Shown: positions 8,850-18,316, numbered from the stretch's first letter. The stretch: 64,000 bases of DNA from Limosilactobacillus portuensis (GCF_014838735.1 NZ_JABUXQ010000002.1:62001-126000), one strand, 5' to 3'. Numbers and translations are program-made. Notes: generated from the letters alone by a model not told the origin.

Positions 8850-9404
8850 GGCACGTGACTTGTAAGATCCATCAGTAGTGTTGATGATCAGCTTGTCACC
8901 GTTCTTGATGAAGGCAGGAACGTTAACAACTAAACCAGTAGTCATTGTAGCTGGCTTACCACCACCATCAATAGTGGCACCCTTAATCATTGGTTGAGTG
9001 TCAGCAACTTCAAGTTCAACAGTGGTTGGTAATTCGATCCCAACGATTTCACCATCAACAAAGTTAACAGTAACCTTCATATTTTCAACCAAGTACTTCT
9101 TGTCATCGCCTAGTTGACTAGCAGAAACTTCGTATTGGTCATAGTTTTCCATGTCCATAAATACTGAAGCATCGCCTTGGTCGTAAAGGTATTGTGCTTG
9201 GCGCTTGTCAACGTTAACTTGTTCAACCTTTTCGGATGGACGCATAGTAGTGTGGACAATAGAACCAGTCCGAACGTCTTGGATGTCCATTTGCATCAAA
9301 GTGTTACCCTTACCTGGCTTGTGGTGGTTGATTTGAAGAACCCGGAGCAACTTGCCACCGCGTTCAAAAACCATTCCTTTTTTCAGATCGATTGTTTGAA
9401 TCAT
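8847..9404 (-). CDS. efp: translation elongation factor P
   Basis: A 185-residue EF-P of normal length. It binds between the P and E sites of the ribosome and relieves stalling at polyproline stretches. The three OB-type domains are recognisable, with the loop HHKPGKGNT near residue 30 carrying the lysine that is modified in many bacteria, and the C-terminal GDKLIINTTDGSY ending. The start at 9404 (MIQTIDLKKGM) is chosen over 9422 because AAGGAG lies 10 nt upstream and the family begins there. The stop codon is the first base triplet of a structured repeat. A 5' UTR hairpin (CTCTC/GAGAG, about 9437-9451) lies upstream. Confidence 0.97.
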   Translation of the reverse strand: MIQTIDLKKGMVFERGGKLLRVLQINHHKPGKGNTLMQMDIQDVRTGSIVHTTMRPSEKVEQVNVDKRQAQYLYDQGDASVFMDMENYDQYEVSASQLGDDKKYLVENMKVTVNFVDGEIVGIELPTTVELEVADTQPMIKGATIDGGGKPATMTTGLVVNVPAFIKNGDKLIINTTDGSYKSRA

Positions 9405-9575
9405 AACTAAAAACTCCTTCACGTATTTTTGAACTACGCTCTCGCAATGAGAGTATGATCCAGGATCACATTAATCCCGTCCTCATGGCTTCGTTCGTAA
9501 TTTTGCTCATAAAGTATTCGGTTCCTATTGTATCACACCTACCACAGCAATTTAGTTAAAATCAAAAATTAAGTT

Positions 9576-11498
9576 CTAGGCGTCCTCAATTTTCGTCCAA
9601 TTTAATAACAGCGAAGAAGTAACAACGGAAACGGAGCTAAAGGCCATCGCTAATGCGGCAAATTCTGGGCTAAGGGTCAAGCCAACACCAACAAAGACAC
9701 CAGCAGCAATTGGGATCCCGATAACGTTATAGATTAATGCCCAGAAGAGATTTAGCTTAATCCGATTAAAGGTTTTCTGACTAATCGACAATGCCCGGAC
9801 AACGCCACGTAAATCATTTTTAACAAGGACAATACTTCCTGATTCAATCGCAATATCAGTTCCTGAACCCATCGCAATTCCGACATCAGCCGTGGTCAAA
9901 GCTGGTGCATCATTAATTCCGTCACCAACAAAAGCAACCTTTTTCCCATTCTTTTGCAACGATTCAATTACAGCTGACTTTTGATTTGGCATCACTCCGG
10001 CAACGACATCATCAATACCAACTTCCTTTGCAATTGCTTGGGCAACCTGTTCATTATCACCGGTAATCATTACCGTCCGAAGTCCCCGTGCTTTTAATTG
10101 GGCGATTGCCGTAGCAGAACTCTCCTTTGGCGTATCTTGAATAGCAATCAACCCAACAATCTCATCGCCAAGGCCAACATAAACCACCGTCTTGGCTTCG
10201 CTTTGAAGTTTACCTGCCTGTTCTTTCAGCTTTTCTGCTAACTGTTCGTTTTTAGCTAATTTCAAGCTCCTGACAAATGCTGGCTGACCATCAAGTTTTG
10301 CTGTTACCCCTTGACCTTCAACCGCTTTAAAATCAGTTACCTGAAGAAGCTTAATTTTTTCTTGTTGAGCTTTTTCCACAATTGCCTTAGCAAGCGGGTG
10401 TTCGGATGACGCTTCTAAGCTTCCGGCAACCTGTAAAGTCTTAGCTTGCTCACCGATCACGTCAGTAACAGTTGGCTTACCAATAGTAATTGTTCCAGTT
10501 TTATCAAAGGCAATTATCTTTACAGCATTAATTTCTTCAAGTGCCTGACCATCCTTAATCAAAACACCCATTTTGGCGGCTCGACTTGTTCCAACCATTA
10601 AAGCAGTTGGGGTTGCTAATCCTAATGCACATGGGCAGGCAATTACAATCACGGCTACCGCAAAAAGCATTGCATTCACCGCCGTTGCCCCGAGGAAAAC
10701 ATACCACACTACAAAGGTGATAATTGCAATGATCAAGACTGTCGGAACAAAGATTCCTGAAATTCGGTCAGTGAGATTCTGAATTGGCGCATGGCTAGTT
10801 TGGGCCTTCTTGACCATCTCAACAATCTGGGCAAGGACAGTTTCATCCCCAACCTTCGTGGCACGAAACTCAATTGCCCCGTCACCGTTAATCGTTGAAC
10901 CGATTACGTTATCGCCAACCTTTTTTCTCACTGGCATACTTTCACCAGTCACCATTGACTCATCAACAGTTGTCGATCCCTTCGTAATGACACCATCAAC
11001 GGCGATCTTCTGTCCAGGTTTAACCCGAATAATGTCACCCTTTTTAACTTGGCTTAATGGTACTTGGACAAACTTACCGTCCCGTAAAACGTCAGCTTCC
11101 TTTACTTGTAAATCGAGAAGCTTTTTGAGAGCGTTTGACGCGTTGTTATGCATCCGTTCTTCCATCGTATCACCGAGCAATACGAAAACAGCAATAAAAT
11201 CAGCACTTTCAAAGTAGACTGCCCGTCCCGTTATCATTGCAAAAATACTATAGAAATAAGCAATTCCCGTTCCTAACGCAACCAAAGTGTTCATGTTCGC
11301 ATGATGATTCTTAAAGGCAACCCACGCACTCGTCCAGTAAGGCACCGCTGCCACTAGCATTACCAAGGTTGTTGTAATTAAAGCGATCCAATTATATCCA
11401 GGCATCATCCAATGAAACGGCATTGCCAGCATTTGGATAATCATCGGGATCGTTAGAATAAATGAAATCCAAAAACGCTGGATACTAGAAAGTTTCAT
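9576..11498 (-). CDS. copA: Cu+-exporting P1B-type ATPase without N-terminal metal-binding domain
   Basis: A 640-residue P1B ATPase in the membrane. It shows the metal-binding IACPCALGLATPTAL, the phosphorylation site DKTGTIT, the SSEHPLAKA dipeptide region, MITGDN and GDGINDAPAL. The last helices carry YN and MAFSSVSVVTSS, the pattern of Cu+ pumps. The usual N-terminal CxxC metal domain is absent: the protein starts directly with the first helices. The upstream gene encodes a cupredoxin-like protein, overlapping by one base (TAATG), so the two are cotranscribed and coupled. Two CopY-type operators precede the pair. The role is copper efflux under copper stress; silver is a possible second substrate. 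Confidence 0.92.
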   Translation of the reverse strand: MKLSSIQRFWISFILTIPMIIQMLAMPFHWMMPGYNWIALITTTLVMLVAAVPYWTSAWVAFKNHHANMNTLVALGTGIAYFYSIFAMITGRAVYFESADFIAVFVLLGDTMEERMHNNASNALKKLLDLQVKEADVLRDGKFVQVPLSQVKKGDIIRVKPGQKIAVDGVITKGSTTVDESMVTGESMPVRKKVGDNVIGSTINGDGAIEFRATKVGDETVLAQIVEMVKKAQTSHAPIQNLTDRISGIFVPTVLIIAIITFVVWYVFLGATAVNAMLFAVAVIVIACPCALGLATPTALMVGTSRAAKMGVLIKDGQALEEINAVKIIAFDKTGTITIGKPTVTDVIGEQAKTLQVAGSLEASSEHPLAKAIVEKAQQEKIKLLQVTDFKAVEGQGVTAKLDGQPAFVRSLKLAKNEQLAEKLKEQAGKLQSEAKTVVYVGLGDEIVGLIAIQDTPKESSATAIAQLKARGLRTVMITGDNEQVAQAIAKEVGIDDVVAGVMPNQKSAVIESLQKNGKKVAFVGDGINDAPALTTADVGIAMGSGTDIAIESGSIVLVKNDLRGVVRALSISQKTFNRIKLNLFWALIYNVIGIPIAAGVFVGVGLTLSPEFAALAMAFSSVSVVTSSLLLNWTKIEDA

Positions 11499-11869
11499 TA
11501 CTTAACAACCACCTTTCCATGGAACATGTCCATCCCACAAGCAAAATTGTATTCACCAGCTTTATCAGTAGGAATCTTAATTGAAGTTACCGGTTGCTTA
11601 GTAAGGTCCTTATCAATTCCCAACTTACTAAAAACAACGTGGGATAGACAGGCTGTTCCGTCCTTCATCTCAAAGTTAACAGTTGCTGGAACCCCCTTCT
11701 TCAAAACAACCTTTTCTGGGGAATAGCCACCGTGAACGACTACCGTTGCAGTTTGATGTTGATCATTAACCGTTGCTCTTTCGCTGCTTTCGGTATGTTT
11801 ACCAAAGAACCACCAAATAATTCCCGCAATTAACGCAATCGCCACAATTAAAACAATGATTTGTGCCAT
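11498..11869 (-). CDS. membrane-anchored cupredoxin-domain copper protein
   Basis: A 123-residue protein with one N-terminal helix (residues 3-22), then a cupredoxin-fold domain starting at TATVVVHGGYSPEKV. Candidate copper ligands are the Cys and His of TACLSHVV, the Cys of NFACGMDMFHG, and the following Met/His residues, the order found in cupredoxins. It probably sits on the outer face of the membrane and handles Cu for the coupled ATPase. The ATG has GGAGG 8 nt upstream. Promoter and operators lie at 11895-11944. The assignment to metal handling is firm from context; whether it is a chaperone or an electron carrier is not known. Confidence 0.85.
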   Translation of the reverse strand: MAQIIVLIVAIALIAGIIWWFFGKHTESSERATVNDQHQTATVVVHGGYSPEKVVLKKGVPATVNFEMKDGTACLSHVVFSKLGIDKDLTKQPVTSIKIPTDKAGEYNFACGMDMFHGKVVVK

Positions 11870-11894
11870 GATAATTTCCTCCGCTTCTGTCGTT

Positions 11895-11944
11895 TACAAA
11901 TGTAATTTATAATTCTATTGTAAATCATTGTTTACATTTGTCAA
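11895..11944 (-). promoter_or_regulatory. copper operon promoter with two CopY/CopR-type operators
   Basis: The box TACAAATGTA at 11895-11904 exactly matches the CopY consensus TACAnnTGTA. A second, TACATTTGTC at 11933-11942, differs in one base. On the minus strand, TTGACA (11944-11939), a 16-nt spacer and TACAAT form a promoter that both boxes overlap. A CopY-type repressor must be encoded elsewhere, since none is seen here. Confidence 0.85.
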
Positions 11945-11954
11945 CAATAAAAAA

Positions 11955-12635
11955 TCATTGATAAAGGAGGCAAATGCTTTTCCGATCCTGCTTGGTAATT
12001 CCGTTACGAATGTTCCGCGGTACCATGACACTATGCGCATATTCCGGAGCGTGGGCTAACCCTAAGGCATGTCCCAGTTCATGTTGGGCAACCTCACTCC
12101 GAAATTCTGGGTTAGTATAGTCTAGCTGATAAGGATCAAGGATCGAAGTCGCCTTGTGTAATTCATGGGTATCAGGATTATACTCTGTCTTGGTTTCTCC
12201 TAGCTGGGCTGTCTGGTAACCGACCCCATTATTGCTGGTATGAGCCGAGAGATCACTATCTGTGGCAATGATATTGGCTTTGTCCTCATTCTTCGTCCAC
12301 TTAAGCTTAATCACTTTAACCTGGTTCCACTTCTTAACCGCACCGCGAAAAGCGGCTTTTAATTGGGGATCAGTCGTCCGCATATAGATCAGGATCGTCC
12401 GTTTCCGCCACCTGATCCCTTCAAGGGGTGTTGGGGTATTCTGAGGGATTGCTAGTTTCTGGTTGTTTGGCGTTTGATCAGAATCATTAAAGCTAAAATC
12501 GTTTGTGCTAGTATCTTCAGCATCCTGGTTGAAATAGCTTGTCGGTAGTGATGAATTATTATCATCAGCACTAGCCGGCTGAGTAACTAAACCAACTGTC
12601 ATTAGCGTCAATAACAATAAAAAATAACGACGCAT
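11955..12635 (-). CDS. secreted matrixin-family zinc metalloprotease
   Basis: A 226-residue protein with a Sec signal peptide (MRRYFLLLLTLMTVGLVTQ, cleavage likely after ASA) and a C-terminal metalloprotease domain. The zinc site is HELGHALGLAH, followed by the Met-turn region YAHSVM, the metzincin/matrixin (peptidase M10A) pattern. The low-complexity Asp/Asn/Thr/Ser segment after the signal could be a pro-region. The start at 12635 has AGGAGG 7 nt upstream. No anchor motif is seen, so it is probably released. Substrates are unknown; lactobacilli often carry one such protein. Confidence 0.88.
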   Translation of the reverse strand: MRRYFLLLLTLMTVGLVTQPASADDNNSSLPTSYFNQDAEDTSTNDFSFNDSDQTPNNQKLAIPQNTPTPLEGIRWRKRTILIYMRTTDPQLKAAFRGAVKKWNQVKVIKLKWTKNEDKANIIATDSDLSAHTSNNGVGYQTAQLGETKTEYNPDTHELHKATSILDPYQLDYTNPEFRSEVAQHELGHALGLAHAPEYAHSVMVPRNIRNGITKQDRKSICLLYQ

Positions 12636-12668
12636 CTTCACCCCTCCTTTCATATTCGTCCTTAATTT

Positions 12669-12721
12669 AAAAAATCGTCCTTCAATTCGTCAAGGATAAT
12701 GAACTGACGAATTAAAGGACG
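12669..12721 (-). terminator. intrinsic terminator after the alcohol dehydrogenase gene
   Basis: A long stem, CGTCCTT plus AATTCGTCA pairing with TGACGAATT plus AAGGACG across one mismatch. On the minus strand a T6 run follows. It lies between the dehydrogenase and the protease gene. Confidence 0.9.
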
Positions 12722-12740
12722 GTTGAATTATTTAATTTAC

Positions 12741-13782
12741 TTAGTCAATTACAACGTAAGACTTAATAACTTGACGGTCATCCATTGCCTTATATGCATC
12801 CTGAATTTGGTCAAGGGTAAACGTCTTAGTGAAGACCTTACCAGGGTTAATCTCACCATCGAGAACGGCTTTAAGAAGAACAGCCTTATCATAAGTAGTA
12901 ACTGAAGCCGGACCACCAGCAACAATCGTGTTCTTGTAGAATGGGGGTAATCATATCTTGTTTTGGAGTGTGTGGCAGACCAACCCGACCAACAATGGCA
13001 CCTGGTCGGCCAACTTTCATTGCCGTGTCTGTTGATTGTTCAGTCCCAACACATTCAAGAACAGCATCAGCACCGTCACCATGAGTCAATTCCATGATCT
13101 TCTCAACAGCTTCATCACCACGCTCCGCAACGTTATCAGTTGCCCCGAATTCCTTCGCTAAGGCTTCCCGATCTGCGTGCCGACTGGTAGAAATGATCTT
13201 CTTAGCGCCACGCATCTTAGCAGCGATGATTGCACAAAGACCAACGGCACCGTCACCCATAACAACAACAGTATCACCATTATTAACGTTGGCAACTCGT
13301 GCGGCATGATAACCAGTAGCCATTACATCAGCAAGAGTCAAAAGCGACTTCAGCATTCCTTCACTGTAATCGCTTGGTTGACCAGGAACCTTAACAAGAG
13401 ACCATTGCCCATGCTGGAAGCGGTAGTATTCTCCTTGAACACCATTACTAAAGTTATCAGCGTGAGCTTCACATGAGCCGTCGAATCCCGCACGACAAGC
13501 AGCGCATTGACCACAGCCATGAGTAAATGGAGCAATTACAAAGTCACCGGGCTTAACCGTAGTAATGTCATCCCCGACTTCTTCAACAATTCCTAAAGCT
13601 TCGTGACCAGAGTTTTCTTCGCCGCCCTTGAGCGGGTTAATTCCCCGGAAGTTCCAGAAGTCTGACCCACAAACACAAGTCCGCACGATCTTTAAAATTA
13701 CATCGTCGGCCGCTTGAACTGTTGGCTTTTCGACGTCCTTTAATTCCATTTGTCCTGCTTTAGCAAAAAATGCCTTTTTCAT
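12741..13782 (-). pseudogene. zinc-dependent alcohol dehydrogenase (MDR family), frameshifted near C-terminus
   Basis: The gene encodes a medium-chain dehydrogenase of about 346 residues if one base is removed. The catalytic zinc site is CVCGSDFWNFRG with GHEALGIVEEVG. The structural zinc site is HGCGQCAACRAGFDGSC, and the NAD(P) site is VVVMGDGAVGLCA. A run of five G on the plus strand (12943-12947) puts the last 66 codons out of frame; with four, the frame runs through MITPFYKNTIVAGGPAS to the natural stop at 12741. The uncorrected frame ends at 12889 with a foreign tail. The ATG at 13782 has GGAAAGGAG upstream. It would oxidise or reduce an alcohol or aldehyde; substrate unknown. The frameshift is either real or a homopolymer sequencing error. 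Confidence 0.85.
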
Positions 13783-13899
13783 TTTGAGGACTCCTTTCCT
13801 TGCAATAACATTCCCCTTTATTATAAGGAAAAAGCGCCACAAATGAAAATGCTTTCTTTCTATCACTAACTATTCGTTTACAGAATAGTTTTGCCTTAA

Positions 13900-15138
13900 T
13901 TATTCCTCAATTGGGTACTTACTAGTTAACTCATGAACCTGCTGGGCAACTTCTTCCTTGACCGCTTGATCATCAGCATGTTCCAGCAATTGAATAATCA
14001 AATCGGCTACTTGACGAACATCTGCTTCCTTAAATCCGCGACTAGTTACCGCTGGAGTTCCAATCCGCAAACCACTCGTCACAAACGGACTGCGCTGATC
14101 GTTGGGAATTGATTCCTTATTCGTTGTAATGTGAACCTCATCCAACAGGTCTTGAGCATCCTTACCGGTAATACCGGTTTTAGTAATGTCAATTACCATT
14201 AGGTGGTTAGCAGTGCCACCAGATACAACCCTAATTGTGTCAGACTGATTAAATTCATCAGCCATTGCTGCGGCATTTTTGACAACCTGATTAATGTAAT
14301 CAGTAAATTGCGGCTGAAGATCCTCATAAAATGCTTGAGCTTTCCCGGCAATGACGTGTTCCAGCGGGCCACCCTGAGTTCCAGGGAAAAGCGCCGAGTT
14401 GATCTTCTTGCCAATTTCTAACGACTTAGAAAGGATCATTCCACCACGAGGACCACGAAGAGTCTTATGAGTAGTCGTTGTCACCACATCCGCTACCGGT
14501 ACTGGACTAGGATGAGCACCCGTGGCTACCAGCCCAGCAATGTGCGCCATATCAACCATTAAGTATGCGCCAACTTCATCCGCGATTTTACGGAATTGTT
14601 GCCAATCAATAATTTTACTATAAGCAGAAGCTCCAGCTACGATCAAGCGCGGATTAAATTCCAACGCTAATTGTTCGATTTGATCAAAATCAAGTTCTTC
14701 CGTTGTCGGGTTTAAGCCGTAGCTATATGATTCATAAACTTTCCCCGAGAAGTTTACCTTTGCGCCATGGGTTAAATGACCACCAGCATCCATTCCCATT
14801 CCAAGGATCTTATCTCCTGGTTTAAGGAGTGCCTGATAAACTGCCATATTGGCTTGTGAACCGGAGTGGGGTTGAACATTCGCGTATTTAGCACCGAAAA
14901 GTTTCTTTGCGTAATCAATTGCTAATTGTTCAACTTGATCAATGTATTGGCAACCACCATAGTACCGCTTGCCCGGGTACCCTTCCGCATACTTATTAGT
15001 TAATACTGATCCCTGAGCTTCTCGTACTTCCTTAGAAACAATGTTTTCGGAAGCGATCAGCTCAATTGTTTCCTGTTGTCGCTGTTCTTCATTTTTTATT
15101 GCTGCCCATAATTCTGGTGACTTTCCTGCATACTCCAT
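13900..15138 (-). CDS. glyA: serine hydroxymethyltransferase
   Basis: A 412-residue PLP enzyme that interconverts serine and glycine while making 5,10-methylene-tetrahydrofolate. Recognisable landmarks are the N-terminal [10 protein letters not shown], the substrate-side [15 protein letters not shown], and the PLP-lysine motif [15 protein letters not shown]. Length is normal. The start at 15138 ([11 protein letters not shown]) is preferred because AAGGAG lies 8 nt upstream; the GTG three codons earlier is too close to that site. It is transcribed alone, 70 nt downstream of the terminator of the B3/B4-domain gene. Confidence 0.97.
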   Translation of the reverse strand: MEYAGKSPELWAAIKNEEQRQQETIELIASENIVSKEVREAQGSVLTNKYAEGYPGKRYYGGCQYIDQVEQLAIDYAKKLFGAKYANVQPHSGSQANMAVYQALLKPGDKILGMGMDAGGHLTHGAKVNFSGKVYESYSYGLNPTTEELDFDQIEQLALEFNPRLIVAGASAYSKIIDWQQFRKIADEVGAYLMVDMAHIAGLVATGAHPSPVPVADVVTTTTHKTLRGPRGGMILSKSLEIGKKINSALFPGTQGGPLEHVIAGKAQAFYEDLQPQFTDYINQVVKNAAAMADEFNQSDTIRVVSGGTANHLMVIDITKTGITGKDAQDLLDEVHITTNKESIPNDQRSPFVTSGLRIGTPAVTSRGFKEADVRQVADLIIQLLEHADDQAVKEEVAQQVHELTSKYPIEE

Positions 15139-15188
15139 CAAGATCACTCCTTAATCGTTTCAACACAACATTACTAAATTGATTATAT

Positions 15189-15219
15189 CAAAAAAAGACC
15201 AGGAACATTCCTAGTCTTA
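15189..15219 (-). terminator. intrinsic terminator after B3/B4-domain gene
   Basis: The stem AAGAC/GTCTT with AGGA/TCCT across one mismatch. On the minus strand it is followed by a T7 run, just downstream of the stop at 15230. Confidence 0.75.
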
Positions 15220-15229
15220 CTTAAATTAA

Positions 15230-15949
15230 TTACTTTGGGACCACTGCTGTTGGGTTGTCCTCAGTAAGGTGGAATACCTGACTTGATTCAACACCAAAGT
15301 AATGGTTGATTAACTTACTTAATTCTTCTATTGCTTCGTTAGCGCGTTTGATTTGTTCAGCGTTAACTGATTCAATTACGGCAACTACATTTTGTGACTC
15401 CTCAGTCAGCATCGTCCGTTCACCGTCACGCCAATTCAAGCAACGACAAACCGCACCATCGTTATCGTACCAGAGGACTTCACCTTCAAGGGCTGGCTCG
15501 TTCTTCCCATCACCAACTGAATCGAACGCCTCACCGCCCTTTGCAATTCCAAGGTGCATGTTTCCAGAAATCTTATCCCGATCTTCAATCCCTACAGGAA
15601 CGCCATAAGTCATCGAAACACTGTTGTAAATATCAACTAGCGGGTTAATTGGTTCAAAAGTTCGTCCTTGATTTGCTCGCTTTAACAATGCTTCAACTGA
15701 TGAACGCGCACCCTTCTTTTTCTTAAATTGTTGGTAAGCCTGACGCCATTGATCAATTACCGGGTTCAACCGGAAAGTTTCGTTTGTTAAAAACTTCTGC
15801 GCTTCTTCGGTCGCGTTGTGGAGTAATTTCCGTCGTTCCGCAACGTTCTCGTCGTTATCGTGGTTATTGATCCCGTCTGCGTACAAAATATTTACTTGAG
15901 CATCTGGGAAAAGATCCCAGAAGCCTTGATCGACTGTTACTTGATCCAT
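15230..15949 (-). CDS. B3/B4 tRNA-binding-domain protein
   Basis: A 239-residue stand-alone protein with the B3/B4 domain found in the beta subunit of phenylalanyl-tRNA synthetase. Landmarks are RSSVEALLKRANQG, PINPLVDIYNSVSMTYGVPVG, the EGEVLWYDNDGAVCRCLNWRDGERT stretch (read across several turns) and the C-terminal helix. In the synthetase this domain edits mischarged Tyr-tRNA; whether stand-alone copies edit tRNA in trans is not settled. It begins 18 nt downstream of the marR gene on the same strand with AAAGGAG before the ATG, so the two form an operon under the MarR-type operator. Confidence 0.85.
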   Translation of the reverse strand: MDQVTVDQGFWDLFPDAQVNILYADGINNHDNDENVAERRKLLHNATEEAQKFLTNETFRLNPVIDQWRQAYQQFKKKKGARSSVEALLKRANQGRTFEPINPLVDIYNSVSMTYGVPVGIEDRDKISGNMHLGIAKGGEAFDSVGDGKNEPALEGEVLWYDNDGAVCRCLNWRDGERTMLTEESQNVVAVIESVNAEQIKRANEAIEELSKLINHYFGVESSQVFHLTEDNPTAVVPK

Positions 15950-15967
15950 CTTAAATCGCTCCTTTGA

Positions 15968-16420
15968 TTAGTATTCTCGCTTGCCGCCATGCTTGACGAA
16001 CTTCCAATCAGCATCAATGTTTTGACGAATTCGCACCAAGTAATCATGAACCTGTTGCGCTTCTTCTGAAGTAAAGCCCTTCAAAGCCACCTCATTAGAA
16101 TGCGAATTCTCTCGGATAATAAATGGATAGATCTCTTTCCCCTTTTCGGTAACGTAAAGGTGCTTAATCTTCTTATTATCTGGATCGTTTTCTCGATAAA
16201 CATAACCCTGTTTTTCTAGGCGACGTACAGCACGGGCAAGGGTTGTCCGATCGACCTTTATCAGATTAGCAAGTTGCTCAGCGATGATTCCGGGGTGCTC
16301 ATAAATCCGTACCACATAAAGAAATTGCAGATTAGATAAGTTAATGTCCTTAAATTCAATGTTGGAAATTGAATCAAGCGCTCGCTCAATCATTCCCACC
16401 TCACGCAAAATGTCAATCAT
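15968..16420 (-). CDS. MarR-family transcriptional regulator
   Basis: A 150-residue winged helix regulator. The recognition region is AEQLANLIKVDRTTLARAVRRLEKQGYVYRE, then the wing DNKKIKHLYVTEKG, the MarR pattern. The start at 16420 has AAGGAG 9 nt upstream; the longer frame to 16483 adds a Cys-rich leader without support. Its own promoter carries a GTTGC-aaat-GCAAC operator overlapping the -35 box, so it likely represses itself and the B3/B4 gene behind it. A nearly identical operator lies before the EamA exporter pair at 51122, so those genes probably belong to the same regulon. The ligand is unknown. Confidence 0.9.
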   Translation of the reverse strand: MIDILREVGMIERALDSISNIEFKDINLSNLQFLYVVRIYEHPGIIAEQLANLIKVDRTTLARAVRRLEKQGYVYRENDPDNKKIKHLYVTEKGKEIYPFIIRENSHSNEVALKGFTSEEAQQVHDYLVRIRQNIDADWKFVKHGGKREY

Positions 16421-16444
16421 GATAAATATCTCCTTACCCTTTCT

Positions 16445-16473
16445 ATTATATTTATTTTCGTTGCAAATGCAAC
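16445..16473 (-). promoter_or_regulatory. marR promoter with overlapping palindromic operator
   Basis: On the minus strand, TTGCAT (16472-16467), a 16-nt spacer and TATAAT (16450-16445) form the promoter. The inverted repeat GTTGC-aaat-GCAAC at 16460-16473 overlaps the -35 box. The same arrangement is found at 51059-51090. Confidence 0.8.
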
Positions 16474-16661
16474 AAAAATCCAAAAATTATCTTACCTAAT
16501 TCACAGCAATTTTGGAATAAACTCCTGCATCCCTGAACAAAGTTAAAGAGATTCATAAACTGGTAAGAAGTCCATTAACTTTTAATAGCTAAAGCTCGTT
16601 AAACGCAAGGTTATGCTAGAATCAAACTATAATGTTTCCAATAATTATTGTGAGGTGACCC

Positions 16662-17588
16662 ATGTTAACAAAATACCAGCTTTCGACTTATAGCTCAGAA
16701 AAATCTCCTGTAAACCTCAAAGACTGTAATTTGATTTTGCTTACACGAGCGAGTAAAAAAGAACTTCGCCAAGTTTGTCGTACCTTTGATCTCGATCCCC
16801 TAACGTTTGATTATTGCTCATCTCCCGAAGAGGTTTCACGTTACCACCCGCTTATCAGCAATGCTCTTCCAGAAGGACATATTTTGGTAGTCTATGATTT
16901 TATTACCGAACCAGAAAAAATTGAAAACCAGCTAACTCCCGCCATTATGATTTTTAATCAGGATACCTTAATCGTTTGCACGGATAATGACGAAACTTGC
17001 CAACGACAGCTTGCCGAAAGGAAGTCACAAATTATTGATTTCATTACAGGCTATCTCTTAAAATGCCAGCAAAACCTAATGAACGCTCTCTTAAAATATA
17101 AACCGGAAATCGACCGCCTTGATGCTGCTGCCCAAAAATCATTCAACAATGATGAACTAAGATCATTAACTAACCTAACCAGAAAATTAGTTTTCTTTGA
17201 GCACACCATGAATGATCAGTCAGAAACAATTACCGCCTTTATTAAAAATCCACTATTAGAAACCATTCATCAAAAGGCCCTTTGTTTTGAATTAGACATT
17301 CAACAGCGGCGGCTTGCTAAAACAATTCATATTTTTCGTGATCTTCTTGACTCGATTAGCGGCTTATTTACCGAAATGATGAATTCCAGCTTAAATAATC
17401 TGATGAAATTTCTTGACTCAGCTGGACTAGTAATTGCAACGGCAGCATTAGTTTCTGGATTCATGGGAATGAATGTTGGTGGACTCCCGTGGAAAAATAC
17501 TCAGTTTGGCTTTTGGTTTACCGTCACTATTTCGGTAAGCTTGGTAATTATCATTGCAATTTACCTCAAAAGAAAGAGTTATAGTTAA
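16662..17588 (+). CDS. corA: CorA-type divalent cation transporter
   Basis: A 308-residue protein with a long cytosolic domain (residues 1-245) and two C-terminal helices. The first helix ends in the family hallmark GFMGMNVGG, the GMN selectivity motif of Mg2+/Co2+/Ni2+ channels. The second helix is followed by a short KRKSYS tail. GAGGTG precedes the ATG. A -10-like TATAAT lies about 30 nt upstream. Length matches small CorA proteins. The ion cannot be decided from the motif alone. An IS110 remnant begins right after its stop codon. Confidence 0.9.
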   Translation: MLTKYQLSTYSSEKSPVNLKDCNLILLTRASKKELRQVCRTFDLDPLTFDYCSSPEEVSRYHPLISNALPEGHILVVYDFITEPEKIENQLTPAIMIFNQDTLIVCTDNDETCQRQLAERKSQIIDFITGYLLKCQQNLMNALLKYKPEIDRLDAAAQKSFNNDELRSLTNLTRKLVFFEHTMNDQSETITAFIKNPLLETIHQKALCFELDIQQRRLAKTIHIFRDLLDSISGLFTEMMNSSLNNLMKFLDSAGLVIATAALVSGFMGMNVGGLPWKNTQFGFWFTVTISVSLVIIIAIYLKRKSYS

Positions 17589-17608
17589 ATAAAAGCAATA
17601 CTAATAAT

Positions 17609-18316
17609 GAACTGTACTGGTCGGTAGTTAGTCGATTCTCTCAAGCAACTCGGGTTACTAGAGAATGCACTTTTGATGAAGTCGTTGATAGCATCCTTAA
17701 AGGAACCCATAAAAACATTTCCAAAGCTCGTGCTGAACAGATTGCTCATAGCCTTTATTCAGCGGCTCGCCTCTCGTATTCAGCAGTTGATGATGATTCA
17801 CCTGTCTATCTGCAAGTTAATCATCTGGTAAGTCAAATTCAGGAGGAAACCAAGCTTAAAAGCAAGATCATTGAACAAATGACCGCGCTGGCGAGGGAAT
17901 TACCCGAATATAATAAACTCCTTAGCATTCCTGGATTAGGCGCCCGAACCGTTGTTTCTTTAATCGGTGAACTTGGTGATATTCGGCGTTTTCGCAATAG
18001 TAACGCGCTAAATGCTTTCATTGGGATTGATCTACGTCATTATGAATCTGGTGACTATGTCGCAAACGATCATATTAGTAAACGGGGGAATACGGTTGCC
18101 AGGAAGATCCTCTTTAAGGCAATTCAAAACATTGCTTCAGCAGCTCATTATCACCCTAACCATATTAATGATTACTACCAGCGACGAAAAATGGACGCTG
18201 GGCAGTATGGAACTAAAAAGATCGCAATCGCGGCAATTCACCGACTAATTCGAACAATTTATCATCTCGTCATCAATAACCAATTCTATGATTACTCCTT
18301 AGCTACTAAAGGATAA
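17609..18316 (+). mobile_element. 5'-truncated IS110-family transposase remnant
   Basis: A frame open from just after corA to 18316. Only the C-terminal portion of an IS110-type transposase is present: a helical linker (SILKGTHKNISKARAEQI), then the Transposase_20 domain with LLSIPGLGARTVVSLIGE, FIGIDLRHYESG and HISKRGNTVARKILF. The N-terminal RuvC-like DEDD catalytic domain of about 150 residues is missing, so it cannot be active alone. The first methionine at 17879 is internal. The rest of the element, including any bridge-RNA region, was not recognised. Confidence 0.8.

Noticed and set aside
13868-13890. Hairpin AACTATTC/GAATAGTT as a glyA terminator
   Set aside because: The T run is on the plus-strand side and no plus-strand gene ends there, so it is not a convincing terminator for glyA.
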